Shown here: one piece after another, positions 27,701 through 34,807 of the stretch
Layout of the letters: every line of letters starts with the position of its first letter
Position numbering within the stretch: position 1 is the first letter of the stretch
DNA from: an uncultured Clostridia bacterium
Lineage (GTDB): Bacteria > Bacillota > Clostridia > Christensenellales > Borkfalkiaceae
NCBI GenBank assembly: GCA_947053655.1
Contig: CAMRTO010000010.1
Location: forward strand, 1-44,915
Reading direction: 5' to 3'
Length of the DNA: 44,915 nt
Made by a program: the position numbers and the translations under genes
Notes under the pieces: generated by a model
Told to the model about the DNA's origin: nothing
Databases searched by the model: none
The model's input: only the letters and a program-made list of their open reading frames with translations

Positions 27701-28875
27701 CCCGACGTTGTGCCGAGGCTCATGTTTATTACGTCTACGCCGAGGTTAACGCAGTCCTCCAACGCCGCAATTATATTTTCCGACGTGGCTCCGCCAAGTT
27801 CTTTACTTTCGAAATCGTCGGTAAAAACTTTGCAAATTACAAGCTGGGCATTGGGCGCCGAACCGAAGAAGGGCGAATTGACGACGTTGCCGTCCTTGTC
27901 CTTATAGCTGTCCGCATGACCCGCAACTATACCCGCAACGTGCGTGCCGTGCTGTGAGTACGAGGGATAAACGTCCGCGTCCTTGTCCGCATAATCGTAT
28001 GCGAAAGGAACCTTTTCGCTTACCCACAAATCGTCCGCGTCTATAGTCTTGCCGTTTGCGGCGGAAAGCTCTACGGCTTTGAAATCTTTGCTTTCAAGCT
28101 TTGCTTCTAACTGAGCTTTATCGAGACCGAGCGTCGAAGGCATATATTTCGTAAACGCTTCGTGAGTGTAGTCCAGACCGGTGTCCAGAATAGCGACGGT
28201 CATGCCGCTGCCGTCAATGCCTTTGTCTACGTATTCGGACGAATCGTAAATACCCGTTGCATAAACCTTGCTTATATCGGTTACGCCGTTATCGGACGCT
28301 ATCGCTTCGGGATAGGCGTAGCGTTCCGAAACGAACGCCGCATCAACCGACGGAATAGACTTGATTTCGCTGATATACGCCGTATCGACGGAAACCGCTA
28401 CCGCATTGGTGACGGTGCTGTAAGTGTACTGCACTTTGTAGTCGATACCCATTGCGGACAGATTATTCAGAAAATTCGTCTGAGACTGCTTTATCTTTTT
28501 AAGAGTCCTTCCGCCGTCGTATCCGTCAAGATATTCCGAAGCGGAAACGCCCTCGGGCATACTGTCGATAACGCAATCGGTGTCAAGCGTGACTATTACG
28601 GTCTGCTTACCGAGAGACTTCGTTTTGAAGCCTGCGTTTTCCAATACGGAGGTGCTGAGGTTCTGCGTCTTTATGGCGGATAAATCTATTTTGCCCGTCA
28701 CGTCCTCGAAAGAGACCTGGGAAGAAGTTTCCACAGAGGAAGTTCCTGCTTTTTTACCGCCGTTCTGCGCAAAAGCGAACACGTTGCCCGCCACGAAAGA
28801 CGCCGTCATTACCGCCGTAAGACACAATGTTGCGGTGCGGCGCACACTTATTCCTTTGATTTTTTTAAAACTCAT
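21748..28875 (-). CDS. Giant surface subtilase (S8) with PA, Ig-like and BspA-type LRR domains
   Basis: The 2375-residue protein starts with a Sec signal and an inhibitor-I9-like pro-region (about 70-185). The catalytic triad is complete: D231 in AILDTGLDY, H309 in HGTHVAG and S665 in SGTSMATP. A protease-associated (PA) insert (about 500-605) lies between His and Ser, as in C5a-peptidase/lactocepin-type enzymes. An Fn3-like region follows, then two Ig-like (Big_2) domains (about 1210-1400). A long array of BspA-type LRR_5 repeats (about 1410-2000; recurring pattern AF.(G/N)C..L..V.L) comes next, and a further Ig-like domain. It ends with one membrane helix near 2325-2350 and a charged tail, with no LPXTG motif. 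It should cut extracellular proteins while held at the surface. Same operon as the Opp importer. Confidence 0.92.
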   Translation of the reverse strand: MSFKKIKGISVRRTATLCLTAVMTASFVAGNVFAFAQNGGKKAGTSSVETSSQVSFEDVTGKIDLSAIKTQNLSTSVLENAGFKTKSLGKQTVIVTLDTDCVIDSMPEGVSASEYLDGYDGGRTLKKIKQSQTNFLNNLSAMGIDYKVQYTYSTVTNAVAVSVDTAYISEIKSIPSVDAAFVSERYAYPEAIASDNGVTDISKVYATGIYDSSEYVDKGIDGSGMTVAILDTGLDYTHEAFTKYMPSTLGLDKAQLEAKLESKDFKAVELSAANGKTIDADDLWVSEKVPFAYDYADKDADVYPSYSQHGTHVAGIVAGHADSYKDKDGNVVNSPFFGSAPNAQLVICKVFTDDFESKELGGATSENIIAALEDCVNLGVDVINMSLGTTSGFSSDCLGSDDEGKQLAAIYKRIKTEGISLICAASNDYSAGFGSDFGTNLATNPDSGTVGSPSTFEGALSVASINGQLSPFIKANGKDAIFFNESSNANGERYDFIKQLLKGEKSKTFKYVNVGGFGQAQDYTPDILRELADKSQGPTIAVVQRGSTNFQEKVQLAQLMGADAVIVDNNVSGMVRMSLGDLVDPIPAIFISQEAGQKLRKNENNRNIKTGVIELNSEYYAGPYMNDYSSWGSTPDLKLKPDITAHGGEITSTVAGGYAEMSGTSMATPNLAGFVALVRSQLKLQHPDWNNVQLNQRINQLVMSTAQVVYDESGLPYSPRKQGAGLATLDNVFGTKAYLYTLEGVDFGATEDNRPKIELGEDEAKNGVYKLKFYVQNFGTETLKFKTKSIFMTESLSHDKNSVAEKAYLMDGSPVWKINGSPLSSDGIITLGAGENAAVECTLTLSAEDKHYLNTSFINGMFIEGFLQLESLTENQCALTLPFMGFYGDWEAAPMLDFDAYYLAEAEQDTSILENAKPKARVWATQAYASYTNNKYSIPLGSYCFTQDPNAQQIYTDMEHCSVSRFNVNGEGEDSNSNYMTADSINALYAGLLRNAELVTYDVIDSATGEVILSNNVYRVNKAYSGGGSARPAQVLMELSPEELGLKSNGKYEINYHFFFKESDAADESKINDDNTFSMSFYVDYEAPILVDSRIRYRDYTDSNNKQKQSVYLDLDVFDNHYAQAVILCYSEREDVSSAAELHLVTDYITPIYNANKNGTTTVSIEITDIFDKYKGNLYVEIDDYALNHCVYAININRSNSGNLPDSFELDGPDEVTIGVNEAYKIKLAFDNGSDANASNFTWSLDSYDVIDIKNGEIFGKRTGNAVVTVVGNGTMKRVKVHVIDKGLTLPTPTLSFGVIENSRYSQQKASGTVSVHAGKTFTLEVLADNWYYPLSKIGTYWTSDNPDIAEVTQSGVVTTKNKRGSATIIAVPVINGQTMSRDYAAIVKLNVQDPFSISNNELTRYHGSEEHVVIPADKTIMTIGEEAFKDNTTMKTLVIPKTVTEISEKAFINCTALEEVYFVSEEALPVPDSDLTNIRKRAFAGCTSLRVVDLTNVKKITLDNRVFLGCTSLEEVIKMDAIGTMYYSAFEGCKSLKSADLTGLHVSGHSVFKDCTSLNEVKTAYYTAIGENMFSGCTSLKDITISTPNVSANAFADSGLTSVTFGKAVGETRNIEYNIGAQAFMNCTSLTNVDFKNNTVQYLGDRAFAGCSNLAAVNNLSTVVNKGIRIYEGTKMSSVDDVDSYGAIYSGTTLVDASDVTSSSYILRSGTTAIASSAFSGSKVTALTVPSSVTSIGAGAFMNSALTEVTFQGDISYIPEYAFYGSQLTSFTVPSAVTEIGAYAFANCAQLRTLDFAGGRTQALNVGVAAFANCSVLEAVSLPEISRSTLAGYAFSNCKALTSVNLNNVTTVGIFAFENCANLETVNLESLENVGAYAFAGCVSIANLNLASAKVIGAGAFRLPEKSTKGYSSVTFPVAEEIGAEAFSGGKESGVVIPESLKKLGEGAFAYSDNLSGITVDEGNKDYFVYSNVLYRIISGNKDSGEYELCCYPSDYISSITDGASTFQILEGTVTVQGGAFKGVKANSLKRVVFPYSVKAIGSGAFYASGVTEYHFNCINAPTLYADWFDNGMSAFNSLYYTNFVDEMLHHADNIISVPPSIQVAKLTIVYPENGVGYENYIYSNYFSTKNIIAEIMDDTTRLVKNLIEGFMSADKVKEMNSLPVTDENRAVVEAFSDSVKYAHGIFNTITGEKQLGFLGEDNIKKLSDIEAELKSVKARFGITVTVDRISVDASSNYKREYKTGDKFNIKGLVLLVTYDDYSTELISDTSKMTVTVAGSSSGELTVLNRYVTVGYGGKTVQVNIHVSEGGSASGGSINPAVIYGPIIGVVAAAGIAVGVVFLVKKLKKGAKPSEESENIEPDSDADDENLPKE

Positions 28876-28902
28876 ATAATTTTCCTTAATAATACTGTCT
28901 GT

Positions 28903-31900
28903 TTACGCGTTTTTTGCTGTTATGGTAAGAGAATATACGTTCTGCAATAAAGTATTGTCATATTCGACAAAGGCGAATATACCCTCGTACTTTCTGCCCT
29001 GCGCGTCTGTGAGAACAAAAATATACTGATTGTTTTTCTCCGTGATTTCGTCAATATCGTAAATGTATACCGCGCCCGTGGTGGAAGTTATTTTTCCGAA
29101 GCCGTCGAAGGTGTACTTGATTTCGGAATTTTTACCGTCCACGACATATCTGCCGTAGAATTTGTCTACTTCCTCCAAATCGTATCTTTCGCCCCACTTG
29201 GAAACGTATTTGCCGTCCGCCGACAGAATGAAGCAATAAACCAACTTCTTTTTTACGCCGTTTACAACGGTTGTCTCCGAGTCGGTGAACACGATTGTGT
29301 CGCCCACGAAATTATAGACGAATTTTTTCAGCGAAGAGCCGTCCTTATCGAACAGCATTGCCGTTCCGCCGTCCGAGTACTCCGTATTGCCGAGACCGTC
29401 CATTGTTATTTTCGTGCCGTCAGCGGCGTTGTATACGCCGAGATAGTTGTCTTTAAGCGATACGGGTATGCAGTGCGAGGAAGCGGTTATTATGCTTCTG
29501 TCCAATCTCAACTGCAGCTCTGTGCCGGTACGACGTAAATAATACTTGACGTTATTGTATTCGAACTCCATGAAGCCGTCCGTATTGTAGGTGAAAGTGA
29601 CGGGCGTGCCTTCTACCGTGCCGGTCGCCGTAAGCGCATGACCCGTTTTGCCTATGGTCATAATTCTTTCGACGCCGTTGTTGTCGCCGATAAGCCACTC
29701 ACCCTCGAAACCGTTGTTGACGAAAAGCTTTTTGCTTCCGCCGAGCGACAAGCTCCAGAAACCGTCGCTACCGTTGGTTAGACTTCCCGTCGCGTCGCCG
29801 GATATCGCCAAACCGGAAGAATTTACCTTATAGGTATATACTGTCCTATCGCCGCCTGCGTCCGTAACGGTCATTTTACCGCCCGAAGCAAGCTGTCCCC
29901 TGCCGTCGAATTTATAAACGTTGCCGCTTTCGTCGGCAAGCTCGAGTGCGTGCCAGCCGTCGCGTTCTTCGAGCGTGAAGTTACCGTTGGTGTCCTTATT
30001 GGTTATATCTATCTTACCGGTCTGCTCGTTATAGCTTATGGCATATTCCACGCCGTGATATACGAACGAACCTGAAAGAGTATGGTTTTCAAGCGTATAA
30101 GAGCCAGCGGTTATTCCGTTTATAGTAACCACGCCTTTTACGGACGTATGAAGCAAATTGCCGTTTAAATCGTAAGCTCCGAAGCCGTTGAACTGAACAA
30201 ACTCCATTCCTGTTTGTTCGCTTATCCAAATGCCGTTGAATTCGTCGTAAAGACAGAAGGTTATAGCGGGATTTTCCAGCTCGGGATAATTTGTATGAGA
30301 ATAATCTTCCGAAGGATAAAGCGCGTCAAGCGTATCGGCATCGTACATAACGCCGAAATTATCGGAATATATGGAACCTGACAAAGTACCTTCCGCCGCA
30401 TTGAATATAAGGCGGGCGAAAATAAAGTCTGCGTCGTAGAACACAAGCATCGTAGCATTATCATAAACCAAAGCTTCGTACGTAAGGACGTATTCGGCAG
30501 AGCGGTAAATCGCAGTCGCATAGCCGTAGCCGTCCTTGCTTATTCCGTCCAGAACAAGCTCTATCGGCTCCAAATCTTTGGTGTTGAAGAACTTCCATCT
30601 GCCACTGAAGCTGTTTTCTTTATAATAAGTCTGGGTATAAGTTCCGTCGCCCAGCACAAGCATGCCGTTCGCGTCGAAGCTGCCCGTATAATTTTTTCCG
30701 CCGTGCGTGAAGGTTATTCTTCCGCCGCTTACTGTATAGGTACCGCTTTCAGCGCTTCCGTCCGTTACCGTCTTGTTACCGTTCGCGTCGTAGCCGAAAT
30801 GCTCGTAAGACCAGTTGCCCTTACCGTCGAAAGTATATTGCTTGTTAGAGCCTGCGGCAGTCTCCCACGTACCGACAAACCCGTCGATAAGGGAAACCGT
30901 TACGCCGTTGACGCTGACAACCTTGCCGCCGGACAAGACGACCGTAAGGTTATTGGACGTTGTAAGCGTGTTTCCGCTGACAGTGTAATCGAATTTAACG
31001 CCCGCGGAGGTTACGCCCTTACCGTTCTCGTAGAAGGTGTAAGACGCGTCGCCCGCATAATATGTGCCGTAAGTAAATTCGCCGACGGTTCTGACCGCTA
31101 TAAGAGGGTTGTCGGAGGAGTAAACACCGTCGCCGGCAACCGTTGCGTTTATTGCGTTCATTACTCCGTCCGTTACCGTTGCTTTACCCGCAAGGTAGGT
31201 AACGCTGTTGTTCATTACTACCGCAAACGCAGGACAATCGTAAAGAGTAACGTGTTCTCCGTCGAACGTATAATAAGAAGTAAATATCAGCGCGCCGTTG
31301 CGGTAGACGAGATCTCCGTTTGCTTTAAGCTCTATATTAACGCCGTTGTTGTCATCCAACTGCAAATAATACGTGCCGACCACGCCGGAATAATCCGCAA
31401 AGCCGACGTAAAGCGTGATATCTTTTACGGGTACGTAGCCGTAGGGAACTTTATCCGTCAACTCGGGGTCGAAGTAATATCCGTAAGAGCGCAGTCCGTT
31501 GTCTGCGTCAAGGAATTCCGCAAAGCCGTCTTGCTGTAAATTCCAAAGCGACATGGGCAAATAAACGTCTTCGGCGTTGACCGTTACCTGGGTCGACCCG
31601 TCTATTTCGTTCCCTTTAAGGTCAAAAACTATATTGTAACTGAAATGCGTTTCCTCGGAAGAATGGTTTATAACAGGATACTCGCCTTCGCCGAACTTCC
31701 AGTCAACGTCGTTCCATCTGAGATGTCCGATAAAGAAAGCTTTGTTGTAAACTCCGTCGCCCTTTACCTCGTTATTCATCAAAATCGCCTTCTGGGTTTC
31801 GACGTAAAACTCTCCACCCTCGGCTTTGAATGCCGCTATACCGTCTGCGGCTGCATACTTATCGCCGTTTACGGAATAAGCGAAAGGCGTTTCTCCCGCG

Positions 31901-33510
31901 CCGAAGCAATTGTAAACTATGGTATCGCTGTCCATAAAGCCCGCAATGCCGCCCGCATAAGCGTAAGCAAACTGTTCGTTGTTGCCCATAACCAGAGTTT
32001 CACGGCTTGTAGCGGAAACGTAACCCGTATTATAGCAGTTGCCGACGGAGCTTTGTGCGCCCAATATACCTACTATTCCGCCTACGTTCATCGCGCCGCG
32101 GACGTCGCCGGTGTTGTACGAGTTGAGAATGAAGGAGCTGGTTCTCATGTTAAGAGAAGCAAGGTAACCGGTAATACCGCCCGCGGCGTATATTCTACCC
32201 GAGTAACCCGTAATGTTTACAGCCGAGCTGCACGAACGTACTGCCGAATAGTACCTTACGGAAGTATCCGCCGCGGCAGTCTGGTATCCGACCAAACCGC
32301 CCGCGAAAGCAGGAGAATCGGTAGCCGCCGTAACTTCTATAGTACCGCTTGCGGAGCAACCCGTCAAAGTAGCGCCTACGGAATATCCTACTATTCCGCC
32401 GACCGCAAAGCTCTTGTCGTTTTTGTCGTCCCTGCCGCCTATTAACGTAGCGGAAGTTACGTCCGCGTTAATTTCGAAATTTTCTACGTTGAGATTATAA
32501 ATATTCGCCGCTCTTGCACCCACAGCCGCTCCGGCAAAGCCGAAAACGCCTATATAGGGTGTGAAAACATTCACATAGGCTTCCTGGTCTATGACGTAAT
32601 CTTTAATATGATAATTGGAAATCGTATAACCGTTACCGTTGAAATCTCCGTAGAAGAATGCGCTTTGGCTGGCGACCAAATCACCTATTATATATAACTG
32701 CTCGCCTTTAAGGTCCAAATCGTTGGTCATTTCATAATGCGCGGCACGGTAATTTATACTTGTGGTAAACGAATCGGTATTGACGTATGCCGCAAGATAA
32801 TAAAGGTCTATCGGCTTTGAAATTTTAAAAGGATTCGCCGCCGTGCCGTCGCCGCCGTCTTCCCTGAGGACGAACGCAGTATCCTGTTGCAGCCCGCGCA
32901 CCTGAACTTTTACGTTGCCCGTAACTTCCACGGTGTAAACGCCGTCGTTATCGGGCTTGATTATTGTAGTACCCGCAAGCACGATAATTCCTTCCTGAGG
33001 GTTTATGGGCGCGCAGTAAACGCTGGATCTCAGAGTGAATTTTACCTTCGTTCCGTTTTCGAGAACGGTTACCTTATTTACGTCAACGTCGTCGCTGTAA
33101 TAGTAGACGCCGTTTTCTATGCTGTCTCCGACGTTGTTGGAATCGTCCATGACGTTGACGGTGGTATTGAACTCAATCGTATATTTTGCCGTCGCGTTGG
33201 ATACGGTTATCAAGGTGTTGGAATTAACCTTATATTTATATACGCCGTCCGCGTCGCAAGTCAAAACGGCGTTGTTGGCGCGTACTTCGGGCGCGTCGCC
33301 GTTGATGTTTACCTTATTTTCGTCTATTTCAAGTTTAAAACTGACGGTATAACCCTTTTTAACTTCCGCACCGTCTATTACTTCGCTGACGTATTCTATT
33401 CCCTGTATACGCTCGAAATTCAATACGCAGTATTTAGGCGCGCACGCCACGGCAAGCCCCGCGCATACGAGACAAACCGCCAATAATACCGATATAAGAA
33501 TTTTTTTCAT
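28903..33510 (-). CDS. Very large lipoprotein with GLUG-like and beta-sheet repeats
   Basis: The 1535-residue protein is the first gene of the 21-kb operon. Its lipoprotein signal has acceptor Cys23 (lipobox AVAC). The N-terminal part (about 25-210) holds Ig-like beta segments. A GLUG-type region follows (about 330-510; recurring GGIVGY, AGGLVGY, AAGGITGY, VGGIVGIL), typical of surface proteins. From about 640 onward a series of related units appears, each beginning like GTYYLQLDDN, GTWETAAGSN, GRWKFFNT, GIWISEQTG or GEWLIGDNN and containing Y.F.G.G or GKGNW strands; they look like repeated small beta-barrel or lipocalin-like units. No catalytic residues are evident. It probably binds a macromolecule at the surface. 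The start has a GGGAG site and a -10/-35 promoter 57 bp upstream. Confidence 0.85.
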   Translation of the reverse strand: MKKILISVLLAVCLVCAGLAVACAPKYCVLNFERIQGIEYVSEVIDGAEVKKGYTVSFKLEIDENKVNINGDAPEVRANNAVLTCDADGVYKYKVNSNTLITVSNATAKYTIEFNTTVNVMDDSNNVGDSIENGVYYYSDDVDVNKVTVLENGTKVKFTLRSSVYCAPINPQEGIIVLAGTTIIKPDNDGVYTVEVTGNVKVQVRGLQQDTAFVLREDGGDGTAANPFKISKPIDLYYLAAYVNTDSFTTSINYRAAHYEMTNDLDLKGEQLYIIGDLVASQSAFFYGDFNGNGYTISNYHIKDYVIDQEAYVNVFTPYIGVFGFAGAAVGARAANIYNLNVENFEINADVTSATLIGGRDDKNDKSFAVGGIVGYSVGATLTGCSASGTIEVTAATDSPAFAGGLVGYQTAAADTSVRYYSAVRSCSSAVNITGYSGRIYAAGGITGYLASLNMRTSSFILNSYNTGDVRGAMNVGGIVGILGAQSSVGNCYNTGYVSATSRETLVMGNNEQFAYAYAGGIAGFMDSDTIVYNCFGAGETPFAYSVNGDKYAAADGIAAFKAEGGEFYVETQKAILMNNEVKGDGVYNKAFFIGHLRWNDVDWKFGEGEYPVINHSSEETHFSYNIVFDLKGNEIDGSTQVTVNAEDVYLPMSLWNLQQDGFAEFLDADNGLRSYGYYFDPELTDKVPYGYVPVKDITLYVGFADYSGVVGTYYLQLDDNNGVNIELKANGDLVYRNGALIFTSYYTFDGEHVTLYDCPAFAVVMNNSVTYLAGKATVTDGVMNAINATVAGDGVYSSDNPLIAVRTVGEFTYGTYYAGDASYTFYENGKGVTSAGVKFDYTVSGNTLTTSNNLTVVLSGGKVVSVNGVTVSLIDGFVGTWETAAGSNKQYTFDGKGNWSYEHFGYDANGNKTVTDGSAESGTYTVSGGRITFTHGGKNYTGSFDANGMLVLGDGTYTQTYYKENSFSGRWKFFNTKDLEPIELVLDGISKDGYGYATAIYRSAEYVLTYEALVYDNATMLVFYDADFIFARLIFNAAEGTLSGSIYSDNFGVMYDADTLDALYPSEDYSHTNYPELENPAITFCLYDEFNGIWISEQTGMEFVQFNGFGAYDLNGNLLHTSVKGVVTINGITAGSYTLENHTLSGSFVYHGVEYAISYNEQTGKIDITNKDTNGNFTLEERDGWHALELADESGNVYKFDGRGQLASGGKMTVTDAGGDRTVYTYKVNSSGLAISGDATGSLTNGSDGFWSLSLGGSKKLFVNNGFEGEWLIGDNNGVERIMTIGKTGHALTATGTVEGTPVTFTYNTDGFMEFEYNNVKYYLRRTGTELQLRLDRSIITASSHCIPVSLKDNYLGVYNAADGTKITMDGLGNTEYSDGGTAMLFDKDGSSLKKFVYNFVGDTIVFTDSETTVVNGVKKKLVYCFILSADGKYVSKWGERYDLEEVDKFYGRYVVDGKNSEIKYTFDGFGKITSTTGAVYIYDIDEITEKNNQYIFVLTDAQGRKYEGIFAFVEYDNTLLQNVYSLTITAKNA

Positions 33511-33573
33511 TTATGTCTCCCGAATGGAACGTATGCCTTAACGGCACACTTTCACCCTATTTATTTATCAATC

Positions 33574-33602
33574 ATTATACAATATACCGAATAAAAATAC
33601 AA
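33574..33602 (-). promoter_or_regulatory. Promoter of the 21-kb lipoprotein/protease/Opp operon
   Basis: On the minus strand: TTGTAT at 33597-33602, a 17-base spacer and a consensus TATAAT at 33574-33579. The leader to the start at 33510 is about 57 bases. Confidence 0.65.
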
Positions 33603-33795
33603 CTGTTTTATACTCGATTTGACCAAAAAACTATAACGTATTTTATAAAATAAAGAATTATTAATTATTATTACCGTTTACGTACAGGCAAATGACTGCA
33701 TACAGCATTAATTTGTGCCGAAAATGGTAAAAAATGCCTGTAAGACCGTTATTCATTGCAAATGCATAAATGTATAAAAAATATTCGCCCACGGG

Positions 33796-33824
33796 TTGAC
33801 ACGACCGTTAAGGCCGCGTATAAT
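33796..33824 (+). promoter_or_regulatory. Consensus promoter of yitT
   Basis: TTGACA at 33796-33801, exactly 17 bases, then TATAAT at 33819-33824: a perfect sigma-A consensus. A GGAAGG ribosome site follows at 33831-33836. Confidence 0.9.
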
Positions 33825-33845
33825 AATTGCGGAAGGTAAAAAACA

Positions 33846-34742
33846 ATGAAAAACAAGACCGCCTTTATAAATTTCCTGAAAAAATACGGCGTAATCACTT
33901 TGGGATGCATAATTTATTCTTTGGGCGTAACGCTGTTCCTCAACGCAAACAATCTGGCGTCGGGCGGAGTTACGGGCATTGCTATAATTCTGGACTATGT
34001 TATAAACGTAAAATTTCTCAGTACCGGCGTTTTGATTATTATTATCAACGTCCCGCTTTTCATACTGGGCGCAATTTTTTTCGGAAAAAACTTCACTCTG
34101 TCAACGCTGTTTTCGACTCTGCTTTCCTCGGGTCTTATAGAAGTATGGGAAATCGCTTTCGGTAAATACCTTCCCATAACGCAGAACGTGCTTATTTCCG
34201 CCGTTATAGGCGGCACGCTGTTCGGACTGGGGCTGGGGCTTATTTTCAGAATGGGCAGCACAACGGGCGGAACGGATATTCCCGTAAAGATACTAAGGAA
34301 AAAATTCCGTTTTATAAAGACAGGCGTAATATCCATGGCGATTGACGTCTGTATAATAGCCGTTTCCGCGCTTATCTTCAAGGACTTCGAGCTGGCATGC
34401 TATACGGTAATTTCCATTGTGGTATTTACGCTTACGTTCGACTGGGTGCTTTACGGCGGGAACTCGGCAAAGCTTGTTTATATTATCTCGACGGACGAAA
34501 AAGCCGTGCTTATCAGCGACAGAATTTTGAAAGAGCTTGACATCGGCGCCACCTATGTGGACGGAGAAGGCGCTTATACCGGCAACGACAAGAGAATTAT
34601 TATGTGCGCGGTGAAAAATTTTCTTTATCCCAAGCTGAGGGATATAGTGAAAGACGCCGATCCCGAAGCTTTTATGATAGTTTCCTCCGCAAAAGAAATT
34701 TACGGCGAAGGCTATAAAAATCATAACGACGACGACCTTTAA
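33846..34742 (+). CDS. YitT family membrane protein
   Basis: The 298-residue protein has an N-terminal YitT membrane domain (DUF161) with about five helices (first GVITLGCIIYSLGVTLFLNA, with the signature NNLASGGVTGIA near residue 35-50, and later GSTTGGTDIP). It ends in a cytoplasmic DUF2179 domain (about 215-290; KAVLISDRILKELDIGATYV...). The biochemical function of the family is not established; it is common and often multi-copy in Firmicutes. It stands alone, with its own consensus promoter upstream and a terminator hairpin at 34751-34784 downstream. Confidence 0.92.
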   Translation: MKNKTAFINFLKKYGVITLGCIIYSLGVTLFLNANNLASGGVTGIAIILDYVINVKFLSTGVLIIIINVPLFILGAIFFGKNFTLSTLFSTLLSSGLIEVWEIAFGKYLPITQNVLISAVIGGTLFGLGLGLIFRMGSTTGGTDIPVKILRKKFRFIKTGVISMAIDVCIIAVSALIFKDFELACYTVISIVVFTLTFDWVLYGGNSAKLVYIISTDEKAVLISDRILKELDIGATYVDGEGAYTGNDKRIIMCAVKNFLYPKLRDIVKDADPEAFMIVSSAKEIYGEGYKNHNDDDL

Positions 34743-34750
34743 AAAACCAT

Positions 34751-34784
34751 AAAAGGCACGGCATAAACGCCGCGCCTTTTTATT
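34751..34784. terminator. Terminator between yitT and the ABC exporter
   Basis: AAAAGGCACGGC at 34751-34762 pairs with GCCGCGCCTTTT at 34769-34780 with one mismatch and a 6-base loop, then T-rich. It sits between convergent genes and probably serves both. Confidence 0.75.
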
Positions 34785-34807
34785 TTTAAGTTTTATAAAT
34801 TTGAAAA

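Larger units (their letters stand above)
33511..33845. other. Divergent intergenic region (protease operon / yitT)
   Basis: A 335-bp AT-rich gap between divergent genes. It contains the minus-strand promoter at 33574-33602 and the plus-strand promoter at 33796-33824. I see no RNA gene or long palindrome in the middle part (about 33610-33790). Confidence 0.6.

Noticed and set aside
30703..32445. Long plus-strand open frames antisense to the 1535-aa lipoprotein
   Set aside because: Same pattern of mirror-frame codons; no start signals or recognisable domains.
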